Source of the DNA: Apricaphanius iberus
Taxonomy: Eukaryota > Chordata > Actinopteri > Cyprinodontiformes > Aphaniidae
Length of the DNA: 64,000 nt
Assembly: GCA_028564705.1 (NCBI GenBank)
Contig: JAPXFQ010002732.1
Location: 1,674,001-1,738,000, forward strand
Direction: 5' to 3'
Each line of letters starts with the position of its first letter. Within the stretch, counting starts at the first letter, position 1. The position numbers and the translations under genes are program-made. The notes beneath the pieces are model-generated. The model was not told where the DNA came from. It worked only from the letters and a program-made list of their open reading frames with translations, and did no database searches. Shown here piece after piece: positions 45,822 to 60,400 of this stretch.

Positions 45822-46800
45822 TCAGCTGGTGAAGGTTGGCCTGCGGGCTATTCTCACCACATTGTACGTATTTAAGCCTGGTGCATCAAAGCCAGGAGAC
45901 AAGCCTTGCTTATTTAACACATGGAAATTAAACAATTGACCATCTTGGGCTTCCAGTGAGACGGAAGCCTTGCCAACTCTCAAAACACAAGGGTACTCTC
46001 TATCAAACACAACCATGAAGACCCGCTCAACCAGGTAGTTAAGCTTTATTGTCCTGTACTTTTCTGGAATCAGCTCCTCAATCTGAGGACCAAATTGCTG
46101 CATGATCAGAACTCCATCAGGTCCCACTTTGATCTCGTAGAAAGTGATGTTGCTGTATGTGAAAAACCCAATGTATGGATCGGGACTTGGGGGAGCAACA
46201 AGTATCTTCTTGGCTTCCCTAAAGGCTTTCTCCACTGCTGGAACAATGTACCAGTAGGCCTTTGTCACCACATCCTGTGTCTGAGGTCTGCTGCCCGCCA
46301 TTAGGATTACTAGGCCGAGCTTCAGTCTGGGAACCAAGGAGAACGTGGCGGAGTAGCCATCCAGATCACCATCTTTCCTCAACATCTCGTAGCCCATGAG
46401 GTCATTTACCTCCCAAGGTGTCCCAGTACGGTTTGCAAAGTAATCTTTATCACACCTAAACAATGGGTTCAACATGATCTTTAGAGAATCTGGCTCCAAC
46501 AGTTTACGGTGGTAGGCACCCAGCAGCACCATGGCGAGTTTGGCCATGTCTGCAGGAGTGGAGAACATCTGACCAGACGGCCGGTACCAGCCGAGATCAT
46601 AGAGAGGGGCAGGGTTTCCATTTGAGTAAACCCCCACAGCAAATTGGCTCTGTAACCCAGGGGTAAGCTCAAAACTGGTGTCTTCCATTCCTAAGCGATC
46701 CAAGATGTTTTCTGTGACCCATCGCTGGTAGTCAACTCCAACCACTCTTTCAGACATCACATGAGCGAGTAGAGAAAACGCGAGGTTACTGTAGTGACAC
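45822..46800 (-). CDS. lactbl1: lactbl1 exon 7 (C-terminal half)
   Basis: It starts after the acceptor CCATCCTAG with the last base of codon 289 and ends at TGA (45822-45824). It opens with CHYSNLAF (active-site Y-S-N), then carries 'GMEDTSFELTP', 'PSGQMFSTPADMAKL', the KDG box, and a long C-terminal beta-rich region typical of LACTBL1. All 325 residues are in one uninterrupted frame. Confidence 0.96.
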
Positions 46801-49800
46801 CTAGGATGGAAGCAGAACAAGGAAATTGAAAAGTGTCTCGAAAGGAACATTATTAAACACGATGTGTCAAGGCAAATTCATTGTGATTACAGATATGCTA
46901 CGTAGCTGGTGATTTAATCAAGACCTATTGAGATAAAATGTAAGAACCCTCTAGCAAGGCTCTTTTTTACTGTTGATAATGAGTTAAAAGTATCCATCCA
47001 TTCGATCCATAACCACTTATTCTTGTATATATATTGTCTTATATACTTCTCCAGCAGTCTGTGGGTGACAGGCGGAGTACACCCTGGAGAGGTCACCAAT
47101 CTATCGCAGAGCAACATACAGACACATAGACATGCACAAAGACACTCACACCAAATTTAGAGAGACAAATTAACTTAGCAGTCATATTTTTGATGGTGGG
47201 AGGAAGCCGGTAGACCCAGAGAGAATCCACACATGTACAGGGAGAACACGCAAGCCACATGCAGAAAGACCCCAGGCCGAGATTCAAAACCGAGGACCTT
47301 TGTGCTGCAAGACAACAGTGCTTACGAACTGTCTGCTGCTCACTGATTAACATATTTGTTAATAAGTGATTTGTTTGTCTGTGTGATGGAGAACTACAGG
47401 CCGTGCCCCTGTTTCATTCAACCAATAAACAAGGCTTACTTGGTTCCTGGATCTGCCACAAGGACATCATCTTGTAACAGATTGATTGCTGATTGTGTTG
47501 TGCCTTGCCAGAGTAAATCTGTGGCCCGGAGCCGCCTGGGCAGACCTGCAGCCGAACAAAAATAAAGGGATTGAAGAATAAAATGAATTTACTGGCTGAG
47601 AGAGGCAAAGAAAAACATATTTGCAGGCATTTTTTTTTTTTAAATCGTCCTGCAATGATTTTCGGAAATGTCTCTCCTTTCATCAATACAATGCAGTGTT
47701 TGTTTAACTTTTCTAGAAGCTGCACTTAAGTGTAATGAGCCAAATATATAGTTCCCCGAACATGATTACTATCTTTAACCCTGATTCCTTAATGGAAAAC
47801 TAAGGCACGTATTGATACTCAGAGATATTGACTACTTTTTTTCCCTGATTTCTTCCTTCAGATTCCCTCAATTAAACTCTAAAGACGTCACTGGCTGAAA
47901 GGACCTGAAAAAATGAGCAGGTGACTCTTTGTGTGACCAAGGCAATTTCTAGATGGCAGAATGATTTCTCACGATTTGCATATCTGAGGAGAAAAAAAGA
48001 GTATTCTAAATGCTGTTTAAAAAAATAAAATAATTCTGCTGAATGCACAAACCTGAGAGCTGGCTTGCCATCCTGCGCAGGGTGACAGAAGAGGAGCGAA
48101 TTTGTACCTCTCCGCTGTCTAGAAATATGAGGCCATCTGTCACATATTTTAGCTCGGAGTCTCTTGTTTTCCCCAAAGGGTTTTTTATGGTAAAGTTCTC
48201 TACATATTTTTCAAGCGGGTCATCTAAGGACGCAATTTTTCCATCCTCCCACAGTTTGTAGAGCATCAGTGTTGGGAAAATCTTCGACAAGCTGGCAATT
48301 CTGAAAGAGACAAGACGATATTGTGATTTGGGTTTTAAGTCTAATGCAGAAGAGCCCTTTTTTAATGATTACACACTGGTCTATAGGTTGTATTTACCCT
48401 ATTTCCTTTCTGTTGTTTTTTTTCCTTCTTATGTTATAGTTGCATCTAAGCAACATGTCCTTGAATTACCTTACTGTACAGATGTGAGAAACAGCTAAAC
48501 ACAGACCACAAAATATATGTACCTGAATGTTGAACTAATACATACTCTCTTAATTTTCTTTGAGCGCAATATATTCACATATATTAGGGATAATTAAATA
48601 GCATTTATTTCATTACACATTTTCTTTTGTTGAAGAATTAAATTGGCATTATTTTTCATATTCGTAAAAATGCTAAACATGTTTTGTGGTTGCTGTATCT
48701 GTAGGTCTGTTAAAATGTTTTACTTGGTCAGTTTAAATAAATAAAAAGCTTTTGTGTTATTTTTCTGTCTTATAACTCGTCTGTTAGGATTGTACCTCCA
48801 TATATTAGTGTACAACCTTGCATCGTTGACGCTAAACCAATAGAAATTTAGATAATGTGTGAAACTTTTTTTCAACAGATAAATTGGATACAAGGCAAAA
48901 ACTAAACTCTAGACGATACTTGGGCTTTCAAAATTACACCCAGAGTAAACAATGCAATAACTTGATTTATAAAAAAAAAACTTATTTTTTTTCCTTAGTC
49001 TTTTCTGATCTCTTTTACTTTTATAGAAGCCAGTTGACATAAAAAAAAAAACTGTCTAGGTAAACCTGTATGGAGTAGAGCTTTTTTTATTTACAACAGG
49101 GACATATTCAATTAAGTACCTATTTAATGAACATGTACCTGTAAATATACACGATTATTGCTAATTTCCCTGTTTAGTTCCCCCCGGGAGGATGATATCA
49201 ACAACATAGAATAATCAAATCAATAAAGCAACAGTAACAACAATTGGAAAAGTTTGTCATCATGGCCAGTATGAGCCGGACCAGTAATTAGACAGAAAAA
49301 AAAAAATTGTACTTGAAAACACAACAGGACAAAAAACAAAAAATAAAAATGAAACAGTATTGTGGATCATAAATGGTCCTCCAATTTAATATGTACATTA
49401 ATAAAAGTCCTAATGATTTTTATTACCCTACAGTGGGTGGGGTCGATCATCAATAATCTTTTTAACTTCCTTCTTTTTTTACAGAAACAGCACGGTTTTA
49501 TAGAGTATAAAGATATAAATATGTAGAATTTTCTTTATTGAAAGTATTGGCAAATAACTTATTGTCATGGTTTTTGAGGTATATTAGATTGGAACTGTGT
49601 GGGTTTTTTTTTTTTTCAAACAGAAAATCATTTGAAAGATCGGAGCAGAGTTTGTGATTTGGTATTGATCTGGCAGGGGAGATTGATTTAAACTATTAAG
49701 CTATCATGTTGCAGAACACTTTTAGCATGGGGATTTGCAGTCAGTATAACACAACTTCAGCTGTATTGATTTTGAAAGTTTTCAAAGTTCTTCAGCACTG

Positions 49801-51386
49801 TACCTCTTTTACTTTTGTTTCAAATTTTTAAGTTTAAAACATTTTTCTTGCACATGTTTGGTTATGTTTTGGTCCTTTTCTAGCTAGAAAAGAGATTTTG
49901 TATAAATTCCTGCTTATCCCTGAGGATCCAGTGCTGCAGAATAAATTAAGTATGCAGAACCAAGCAGATCCTCAGGGAAACATCCATATCATCCTGCCAG
50001 CTTGGAGGAGAGCTTACTCTGAGTATGTAAACACCATAATCTAAGAGTTTAGCTCAAAGCACTTCTCATATATTTAAGCAACTTCGTGTGTTAAGTAAAG
50101 CCAAAATCAGCATTACACAAAAAGTAGTATTGTATTAGTTTTTTTGTTGTTATGATAAGGACAGGAAAATATGTCTGGTACAAAATATATACACCGAAAG
50201 CGAAATAACAAAATATGTTATATAAAATATAGGCTATACAATGATGATAACTGCTTCGGTCCTTGTGCATCCAAGCAGAACCTTTGTCCATATCATTGGC
50301 ACAAACATTTTGCTTGTTGCCTGTACAATTTTAACTCTTCAGGTATGTTTGTACCTTGTCTCTATTCCTATTTGTGGTTTTGCTAGACATGAGCTCAAGT
50401 CATGGAGAAGAGAGTGTCTAGTATTCGGACATCAGCCTCTCATTTTTGCTTTTGTGGATGCTGTTGTTCTGTTGGATCTTCAAATCATGACCTTTAGCCG
50501 GTTGTTAAGCAAGTCGAAAGAGTTTTCTCAAAGTTTACGACCATGGTTCTCAACCAAGGGGACATTCTGTACCTCAAGATAAGGCGTTAGGTAATTATTG
50601 TTTCTTATTCGCAAATTATGGAGCAGGAGATTAATATAAATATGTATGCCTCTTCTGCTGGAATCTGGGCATTGCTCTGATCTATAGTGAAGAAAGAGTA
50701 GAGGCAAAAAGAAAAGTTAATGACTTTGGATCCATTTATTTTATTTCTCTCATGTTCGGTTATGTAATATGGGTGATGACCAAAAGAACTAAACCTCATT
50801 ATTTTGCTTACCAAATGGAGTGAAAATAACTTATTTCACATGGTGGCCAGATTTAGCTTGGAGCTAAACCGAACTTTTTAAAAGACTACTACTCTATCCC
50901 CTGTACTATATTTACTCAATGCACTGTCAACGGCATGTCATTAAAGAGGTTTAAAGGGGGTGATGTCTTTGCCTTTATCAGAAAGACGTATTGATAGGAA
51001 TGTTGTTTGAACAGAAAAATACCACCTGAATAAATGCTAGTGAAGACCAAGCAATTCCCTGCTGTCAGGAGGGTGTTATCGTGTAGCAAGGACTGCTCAT
51101 GAACAGTCTTAGCTGTTGACTCATCAAACTCTTAAAAATTGCAAAAATTATTTTCAAAGTTGCTTTGCTAACACAATGGAAGCTAGTACGGTTGTAGTAC
51201 AAAGAGACTTTAATGCACATCCTGAATTGCTGTTTGGGGCAGTTGTGGGTAGATCACTGGTTTGCTGCTGGAATAATGGGCATTGATTGCTCTGGATCAG
51301 GATTCCAAACCACTCATCTGGGTCAAACATGAGAGTACAACCCTTTTACTTGTGTATTTTGAAGAGATTCAAGCAGTAAGGCTCAG

Positions 51387-51421
<35 letters not shown>

Positions 51422-54400
51422 TATAAATATATATATAAATATATAGTCTTAATTGTCTATCATGTGAGATTTTAACTTAATGTTAATAAATTATGCAATA
51501 AATGCTGTTTATCGGTATTTTATTGGCTAGGCAGCACCCTCGGGCATCTTTTAATTAGAAACTACAAATTGAATCAATATTTTATACTTATTTCAAAGAC
51601 AAGGCTTATTTCAGGTCAGAATAATGATGAGCTTAGATTACTTTTTTATGTTAAATTTGTATGCTTTTTTTTTCTTAGCTCTAATAGCCCCTACCTGTAA
51701 ATACGAAGAAAAGAAAATTTTGATCAGTGAAAAAAAGGATTAAATAGCCATTGCCATTCCATGCGCAACTAACCTGTAAATAGTGTATTCACTGGGTGGG
51801 CCTGACAAAGGATCGCTGGCATTTCTCTTTCCAAAGTTTCCAGTCCACAAAACTGTGTCATTTAAAATCACAATGGCTGACAGAGCAGGAAGGCTGACGG
51901 CGTTGATGCTTTGCCGAAATAAAACATCCACCTGCGATGACAAAATTGTTTTTTTTTAAGATATTTTACAGTATATTAAAATCTGCAACTGAACTGAAAA
52001 TAAATTAGACTGTTTCCTTATGCAATAATGCTTAAGTGATTTTAATATGCACTGCTCAAAAAATAAAGGGAACACTTAAACAACACATTGTAACTCTAAG
52101 TCAATCACACTTATGTTAAATCAAACTGTTCACTTATATATTAAATGGTTCTTTGTTTTACAATAACACATCCTATACATCATTGTTTGGGAAATACCTG
52201 TATCATTTCTAATGAAGAAAAAAAAAAGTTCTGAACAAATAAAAGTAACTCTTGAATGTTGAACTTGAAGTTGTTTGGACTCAACCTTTTATTTTGTGGT
52301 TCTTATTGGCACAGCATTTTCCATCCCAAAAGTTGGAGTAAAAACGGTGAGTGACTTGTATTGCACTGGAATGTGTTCTTTGAAAGTTGAGTTTAAAAGC
52401 TAAGATAAGGGAGTTATTTATTCAACTTTAATAAAGAATCTGATTGTACTCTATAATGGATCTTGCCTAATCTCAGTAAGACTGGTGGGGGAGGCACAGA
52501 AACCTTTTGAAGTGATGCCCCCTAAGAAATTTGTAGGAAAAGCTTCCTTCTCTTTTGAATATATATTTTTGATATACTAAGGTTAGTGGAGATGCAATAG
52601 TGGACAGAATAAAAAAGTTATTTGGTTTAGAAGCCCTATTATTGCCTTGACAGGTAAGGAGGTATTCCAGGTATGCTGTAATCCAAGCCAATGAAGCAAA
52701 GTCAGCACCGGTGTCATGTGCTCGTGTTAAATTTTTATCCGTTAGGAGACAACTGAGAATATTTCGAGCAACCTGTAAAGGATTTAAATGGACTGAACTT
52801 ATATAGCGCTTTTCTAGTCAAACATTGAAGCCACATTCACCCATTCACATTCATACACCGATAGCCAACATTGCTCGGTAGGACGATGTAGAATTTGTGG
52901 GGTTTAGTGCCTTGCCCAGGGCACATCAACATGTGACTGGAGGAAGCTGGAATTGAGCGTACAACCCTCCGATTCCAAGCCAATTACTCTGCCTCTGGTC
53001 GTACAAATTAAAAATAAAATAAAATAAAGCGTAGACTATTTATTTTGAAAGTCCTTGGGGAAGGAGTAGTACTTCACTTTTGCGAAGAGTTACAGCTGAA
53101 AGAAAGGTGTACTGACTGATAGGTTATTAATCAATCTAATTTGACACAACTCCCAGTCCCAACCAATATAGTATTGATTACTTACATACAGACTGATATT
53201 TTCCTGCCTCTATTTTAGTTTTTTTGTGATTTTATAGTTATTACAAACATGTAAGATTAATATTAGAGGATTTCATGAGACCAGTAAAAAATAAACGTTG
53301 GCTTACTTTGTTTTTAAAAGGTAGTTTTAATCTAAAAAAAACGAGTCTGACCAGAACTCGTATTCTAATTTACTGAATATAACTGTATATCCAGTAAGAA
53401 AATACCCAGAAAAATACAAAATGAAATTAAATGAAGCAAATATCAATGTTATTTTTATTTATTTTTATTTAAGTGTCATGTTAGTTTGGTTTTAAACTGG
53501 CTCATATAATGCTTAATAACAAACAAACGTTTTTCATTAAAATAGAATTCCTTTTGGTTTTAGGATGCATTAGATATTCATACAAAACCTAAATAAATAA
53601 TAAAGAAGGTCTTACAGATTGAAAAGTTCAAATTCAAATAGCAGATACTGTAACTGCTGAGCTTTAATGGATGAGAACAAATATTATCATAATGTTAATC
53701 TGCTCCTTTACCTAATGCTGTTAAGCCCTTACTTCTAAAATGCATGTACTTTATTCTGTCATCAGATACTAAAGTGCTTCTTCCTGCAGCCCACAGCACA
53801 ACCTTTTGCACCAATGAAGTGTTTTTTTTCTCTTTTTTTCTTTCCATTTGCGGTTTCTTTAATCTCCTTCTGTCGAATAAAGCAACATTTGGTGTGAAAG
53901 ATTATCCATCCAGCCTCTCAGTTTACTAGCTTTTGAGTGAGCATAATGGTGAAACGACTGCATATTGTAATTGTGCAGTTACGTTTTCTGACCTTTTCCA
54001 ACGCTTCTTTGAGACTGGGAATAGGATGCTCCAAAGGGAGAGGCTCGGGGAAGCGGGGACACATCATCTCTGAATTGGCATTACGGCCGGTCTCTTCATC
54101 TGAGTGATGGGTGAGAAAGGTGGAACGAGAGAAAAAAATAAATAAATGCCATCTCTCTACTGAGAGACTTTTTTATATGTAAATCCCACTTGATATTTGT
54201 TAAAACACAGTATCCAGGGTAGAATAGCGAGGATGACACACTTTCATTAGCTGAATGAGCATTTCAATTAATTCTGTCAGCTTCCTGATTAAATGATACA
54301 TTCAAGCATCATGTGCACTACATAACTCCCTGATAAAAGAAGACGTGACTTGCTTTTGCTCTGAATACTAATAATTCAGCACATAGTCGTAGCCTCAGGA

Positions 54401-57400
54401 AACCGCTCTACTTGATGTTGTAAACTCAGTGTGTCTGACAGAAAAATGCGCTTTTACATTTTTTTTTTTAGATATCCAATCTTCTAAATCATGTTGTATG
54501 AGGTGCTTTTGTGTGCTTTTGTGTTTTTATACTCCTATTGAAGACACAGGGTTGGACTGGCCATCTGGCATAAAGGGCAATGCCAAAGGCAGATGCACAT
54601 TTATGAGCCAGTTCAGGGCGGTGATAAGGTGTTATAATGTAAAAAAATTGTCAGATTTAAGTGATAAGATATTCAGCTAAAAATGATTTTATAATGTTTA
54701 CAACATATGAAAAAAATTAAGTCTTTCCTTTAGTTTTCACACACAAATTATAATATTTAAAACTTTGCTAATTGTTTTATTGATGTTGATTGAACGTTTT
54801 ACCTGAATTATAATGTCAATATTCATAAACTACCATAACCTGTGCACAATTTCACAGATATGACTCTTTAATCGTGCATTCTTTTGAAGATTAACACCTT
54901 TTAATCGCATCTGTGTTTTAGTTAAAGCTGAAAGAAAAAGAAATCTACAGACTAAAGCTGATTATAAAAGATGTACCTCAATAACTAAACTAAAAATATA
55001 TATACTGTATGTCTCTCAAAATATTGAATAAAACATAATTCAAGAGTTTTTATTATATGATTATTTTGTTTACTTGTGCCTGAAGCTGTCCTTCAATGAA
55101 CCAATCAAGTCAGGAGAGTGCAATTATATCACAGTATTTGCTTAAAAGAAATTATTACATCCAAAATCACTGTACTGGCTTTTCCTTAAAAAATAAGGCA
55201 TTTCATCGTTTTCTTGCTGTGGCTTAGGTTGTCAGAGCTCATTCTGTAACTGTAAGGTTGCCGCTTCAAACCCCCTTGAGCAAGACACTTCTCCCACCTT
55301 CAATAAATTCACAACTTTTTATTTATATGTGACTGATTAATTATAGTTGGGTTTGTAAACTATTTGGAACTTTTTGAGCTCTGTGTTAATGCCCTGTGTT
55401 TAAACAAACTAACCCAGTTTCACATATATCATGTGACAAGATTGTGCTGAAAAGAACTGACTATAAACTAATTTGAGCTTTGAGCAACCAATGATGAAGA
55501 AATTGAAAAAAGTCTCATCTATTCGCTATCAAGGTACAGAAAAGTATAGGTCTTAAAACATTAAATTTACGCCACCAAATATGTACTGTACATTTAATCA
55601 TTGCGGGCTCTAACTTAATGTTTTTATAATTAATCCTGTATCTATTATCAAACGTGTTAATCTGCATGTTTTAGCTTTTATTATTGTAAATAAAATTTTC
55701 CACCAATTTTTGTACTTTTAAAGAATTCAGAGACCTGTTGTATATTATCATTTCATCCAATAACAAGTACAAGTACTCACAGATCATGGAAATTGATGAG
55801 AAAAGGAGAAAAAAACAATTATTGTGCACTGGACAGTGGCATAGCCCAAGGTCTAAAAATAACAAAAATATTTAAAGAACATAAAAGAGTAGCCTTTCAA
55901 GGTCCAGAATGAGATAATTAGTTTGATGACTTCTAAGGAATCTCCTGTTGTCAATCTGGTTCATGTTTAAAAATTTAGTCATTTTACTCTTTAAATACCA
56001 ATTTGACCCTCAAGAAAAATAAAAAAAAATAAAAAACTTCTGTTCTAAATATGCTCTTTTTTTTTGTGGGTTTGAGAAGCAAAAAACTTGCAGAGAAAGC
56101 GAGTGACCCAAAACCTATGAGTAGTTTAGAAGATTAACTTTACAGGTAGGAAAGAATATCACTATGCTATATAAAGCAAGATTACGTTTAATATAAGTTT
56201 AAATATAGGGCTGCACGGTGGCGCAGTGGTTAGCACTGTTGCCTTGCAGCAAGAAGGTTGTGCCCCTGGGCCGGGATATGAACCCACAACCCCCAGCCTT
56301 TCTGCATGGAGTTTGCATGTTCTCCCCGTGCATGCGTGGGTTCCCTCTGGGAACTCGGGCTTCCTCCCACAGTCCAAAAACATGAATTTCAGGTTAATTG
56401 ATGTCACCAAATTGTCCTTAGGTGTGAGTGTGTGCATGGTTGTTTGTCCTGTTTGTCCTGCCCTGTGATGGACTGGCGACCTGTCCAGGGTGTACCCCGC
56501 CTCTCGCCCGTTGACAGCTGGAGATAGGCATCAGCACCCCCGTGACCCATTAAGGATTGAGCGGTAAAGAAAATGGATGGATGGATAAGTTTAAATAAGT
56601 TCATTAAAAGAACACTGTTAATAACTTACTAATTGCACATTCTAGCTGTCCTCATAGTTACATTTGTAGAACAGAAGTTATCCGTAAAACCGATCTCTTT
56701 ACAAATCAAATAGGAATCAGTCAAGCTGTAAGGCTACTTTACTACTTTCCCACATATCACAAATTAAACTCAATCGATAATTTAACAAGTAACCAAAACA
56801 AATAGTGACACAAGTTTTAGAAACTAATATCTGCTTACACTGTTTTAATAATAAATACTCATTCAGTTTTAAACTTGGGAAATCTTCCTAGTTACAGTAT
56901 AAACAATCCATTTACAGTACATTCATTATTAAATTGACCTACTGTAAAACACTGACACTAAAATATTCGTGTGAAAAACGCCTCACATTACAATATCCAT
57001 TACCTTACACCATGACTGCAGCTCTTACCTGGCTTAAGTTTTGGCAGCTGATATTGCCAAAGGAAACAGCCTGTCATCACCAGAGACAAAAGGAGGAAGA
57101 AGATCAAACCCAGATGGGGCCACTTCACCTTCATCTTCTTGGTTTTAGAAGGTTCTTCAAATGTAACACTGGCAGCTTCTGCAGGAGCAGGGGGAACAGC
57201 TCCTACTGGAGTTGTCTTACAGAACAGAGAGGAAGGCAGACAAATAACAACATATGGTAGATTAGGTCTAAATATGTGACATTGTTAATCGTAAACCAGC
57301 CATCCGTTACAATAGCTTTATGCATCTGGAGTTTTAGCCTTCCACTGTCTTTCTCCTTGTGGATTCAGATGTAAAATTTGTCAGATATTCTCATAAGTGT

Positions 57401-60400
57401 GTTAAATGAAAGCAGTTTCTGTTGCACTTAGCAGAACTCACCACCTGATGCTTCAAAGGCCAGACCAGAGCAGGATTACCACGGATAGAAATCTTCTTAA
57501 CCCTCAATCAACATCTTACATATTCACTCAGGCTTCCCTGTCATGTTCACAATTTCTACTGTCCAAAAGCAGTAAACGGTTTCCCATGGAGGTTTTCCTG
57601 AGCAGGAGAAAGGCACAGACAGGGACTCTCATCTCTGAATTTACACTAACTATGCTGTAATCCTGCACCATCGCTTGCTGCCGTTCCTCACAATTCAATT
57701 TCCTCTCTAGCGTCCATAGGCTGTTGACATCATAATCCCCAGATTTACTCCACCAAAGCGGTTGGGGAAGTCTTAATCTCTAATCCTGATGAATCAATTC
57801 ACTCTAGTCAAGCTTTGCCTTGTGGAGCCCAGCAGTAACTTCAGCTGAGACGGCAACTACTCGGACCAATGTTAATAATAATGGGGTGTCAGGATGAACT
57901 TGTTTCCCAAAGCATATTCTGAAAAATACAATCAGGTTTAGCAAATTTAGGTGAGATGTATTATGCAATTAGGAAACCCAGAGGGAATTCAGATAATGAC
58001 TGAAGAAATCCAGTGTTTCAATTCTTGTATGCCATCACTGACCGCTGTAACTGCTATACTGTCAGGATTGGGGGTTGTTTGTATCTTTTTTGGTTTATAG
58101 CTCTACACAGGTATCCACCAGAGGGCGCAGTGCAGACTGGAGTTGCAGCTCCTGCTGTACACCTGCCTGTCACCGAGGCTTGCTACATGCTGGATAAGAG
58201 GAGGTGAGTACCTTGAGTTTCTTCTGTTCATTCTTCTCGTTCATAGTTTGTTTCCTTGTGTCTGCATTCCAGGGTTTTCCTCGGTGCAACTTGTGATCAT
58301 CATCTTCGGACTGACGGTCTTCGTGTTCCCCTTTTCATTCTCCACCTCCTTGAGCAACCTGTCCGCCCTCCAACATTCCAACATCAGCTCCACCTTCGCG
58401 TCCTCACACCACCAACCTGTTGTCCTCTCCTTATCACCAGACAGCCTGCAATCCACTCACCCTTCCTGGCAGAAACCCATTCTATTTAAAGTAAGTCAGT
58501 TATCTATTCTCATGTATCCTCTGCATCCCCTCAGTCTTTCCAAATTCCCCCAGGCCATTGTATTTTTTATGGACCAGAAGCAGCACAATCGTCATTATTG
58601 TTTCAATAAACCTTTAAATTGTTCCTTGTTCTCCTAGGTGGTGTTTTTCTTCATGTGGGTCAGATATCTTGAAACAATCTTAACACATACAGGCTTACCA
58701 CAGCCACAAATTTATAACAGCATGTTATGATTTGACTCCACATTGCAATATTTTGATAGATTAGTGTCAGATTTTAAATTAATATAATTTATTCCCTTGT
58801 GTCATGTGTCATCTATAGAGAGATTTGTTTTTGTAAAAATTGTGAATTACCAATATTGTTTATTATTTTTTTACTCTTTATTGGCAGTCTTAATAAGATT
58901 CTTTCTGTTATTGTTTCAAGAGGTGTTTTTTCTATTAGATGCTCATTTGTTAATCTGCAATAATTAATTTGTGCATTGAAAAACTGAAATAAAACCAACG
59001 TTTTCAGACTGATCTAGTTGTAATTACTTCCCTGTCTGAGTATTTTTTAAAGATGATGGTGTTTCAAGATCTGTCCTACACTCTTACTAAATTATTAAAT
59101 TCATTTTTACTTCCTTTTTACTGAGAAATTCAATGCACCTCAAATTTATCCAACTTTATTTGGATAGGAGAAGTATGATTAGTTTTTTTATGGGGCTTTA
59201 CGAACCAATAGTCGGTTCTAGAACCTTGATGCGACACCGGTCTGCTCTGTACCTAGCCATCAACCATCATCTGACTACTGCTATGCTTTATAAAATACTG
59301 GTTATGCTATGCTTTGACTTCTTATAGCATGAACTATTGCCTTTAAAGGTTTGACAATCGTTTTCGACACTAGCACTAGATGACCTTGTTTTGGTTTCAG
59401 TCCATTTTCAGAGAGCTGACTTTCATCACACAAACTCGATTTACCTGACGAGAGTCTACATGCTGAAATGCTGCAGTGATGAATGCTGACTGCAAAGTCC
59501 ATATGGTGTGTGGGTTCATTCACGTAATGCTTTATGAAAATGGATAGACTGACATCTCTAGGGGATGGACTGGGAGTAATGTAATGCTGCAGCCTGAGTT
59601 TCAGCCCTGCAGCATGAAATATGAAAAAACAACACAGCAAATGTTTTGCACTCTAGTTGTGAAAGGAGCATCTTTGTTGTTATGTATTGAGATATCAACT
59701 GTGTCCTCTTTTCTCTTTTCTTAGTTATGAAAGGCAAAATACATTTCCTTCATACTTTTATCGACACTGCAAATGTTTGATGGAGTGCACCATGTACATA
59801 GCTGGCAGATTTGTTTCTGCGTATGACAAACGTTCCAAAGATCCCGTTGGCCAATCTGGTGCTAAAACAATGAAAACTTTGTCCAAATAAATAGTTCATC
59901 TATGAAATTGATAGTGAGATACTAAAGTCTGTAGTATACACTTGTTTTGTCTTAAGCATCTTTGTGAGACTGCTGCTTTTATATTCACCTATTATCTCAA
60001 AAAGGAAATACTTACTTTCTCAGAATATAATTTCAGATTCTTGCATAATTTCTGTCTTGAATGACTTAAAAAGGGAGTTGTCGTTTTTAAAGGGTATTTT
60101 TTCCCCAATGCTTTTTATTATAATATGTTTTTGTTTTTGTTTCAAGTGTCCTCCTTTATGGAATGTATGAGCACCCTGCATCAAACCACTGTTGCAAACA
60201 CACATTTCCTCTAGCTTTCATGGAAAATTATGACCTTTTAATTATTAGAAAACATATTTTGGACCTTTGTTGGTTTTACTTGTGGTTTCACATAAATAAA
60301 AGATAGGACATAAGTTTGTTTGTATACTTCACTGAATGAAAACTTATTTAAACATAGAAAGTAGCCAGAACAAATGGTGAATATTACTAATGATACATTT

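Larger units (their letters stand above)
54100..57028 (-). other. lactbl1: lactbl1 intron 2
   Basis: AT-rich. At about 54545-54610, CAGGGTTGGACTGGCCATCT resembles a hAT-type end found in fish. A decayed SINE and a LINE-tail-type repeat are listed separately. Otherwise nothing was recognised. Confidence 0.5.

Noticed and set aside
47414..47725. A 103-codon - strand frame across lactbl1 exon 6
   Set aside because: It is in a different phase from the one demanded by exons 5 and 7; only the 106-base exon in the other phase yields LACTBL1-like residues.
58143..58637. A 164-codon + strand frame
   Set aside because: Low-complexity Ser/Leu/Pro composition inside a repeat-like block; no domain or splice support.
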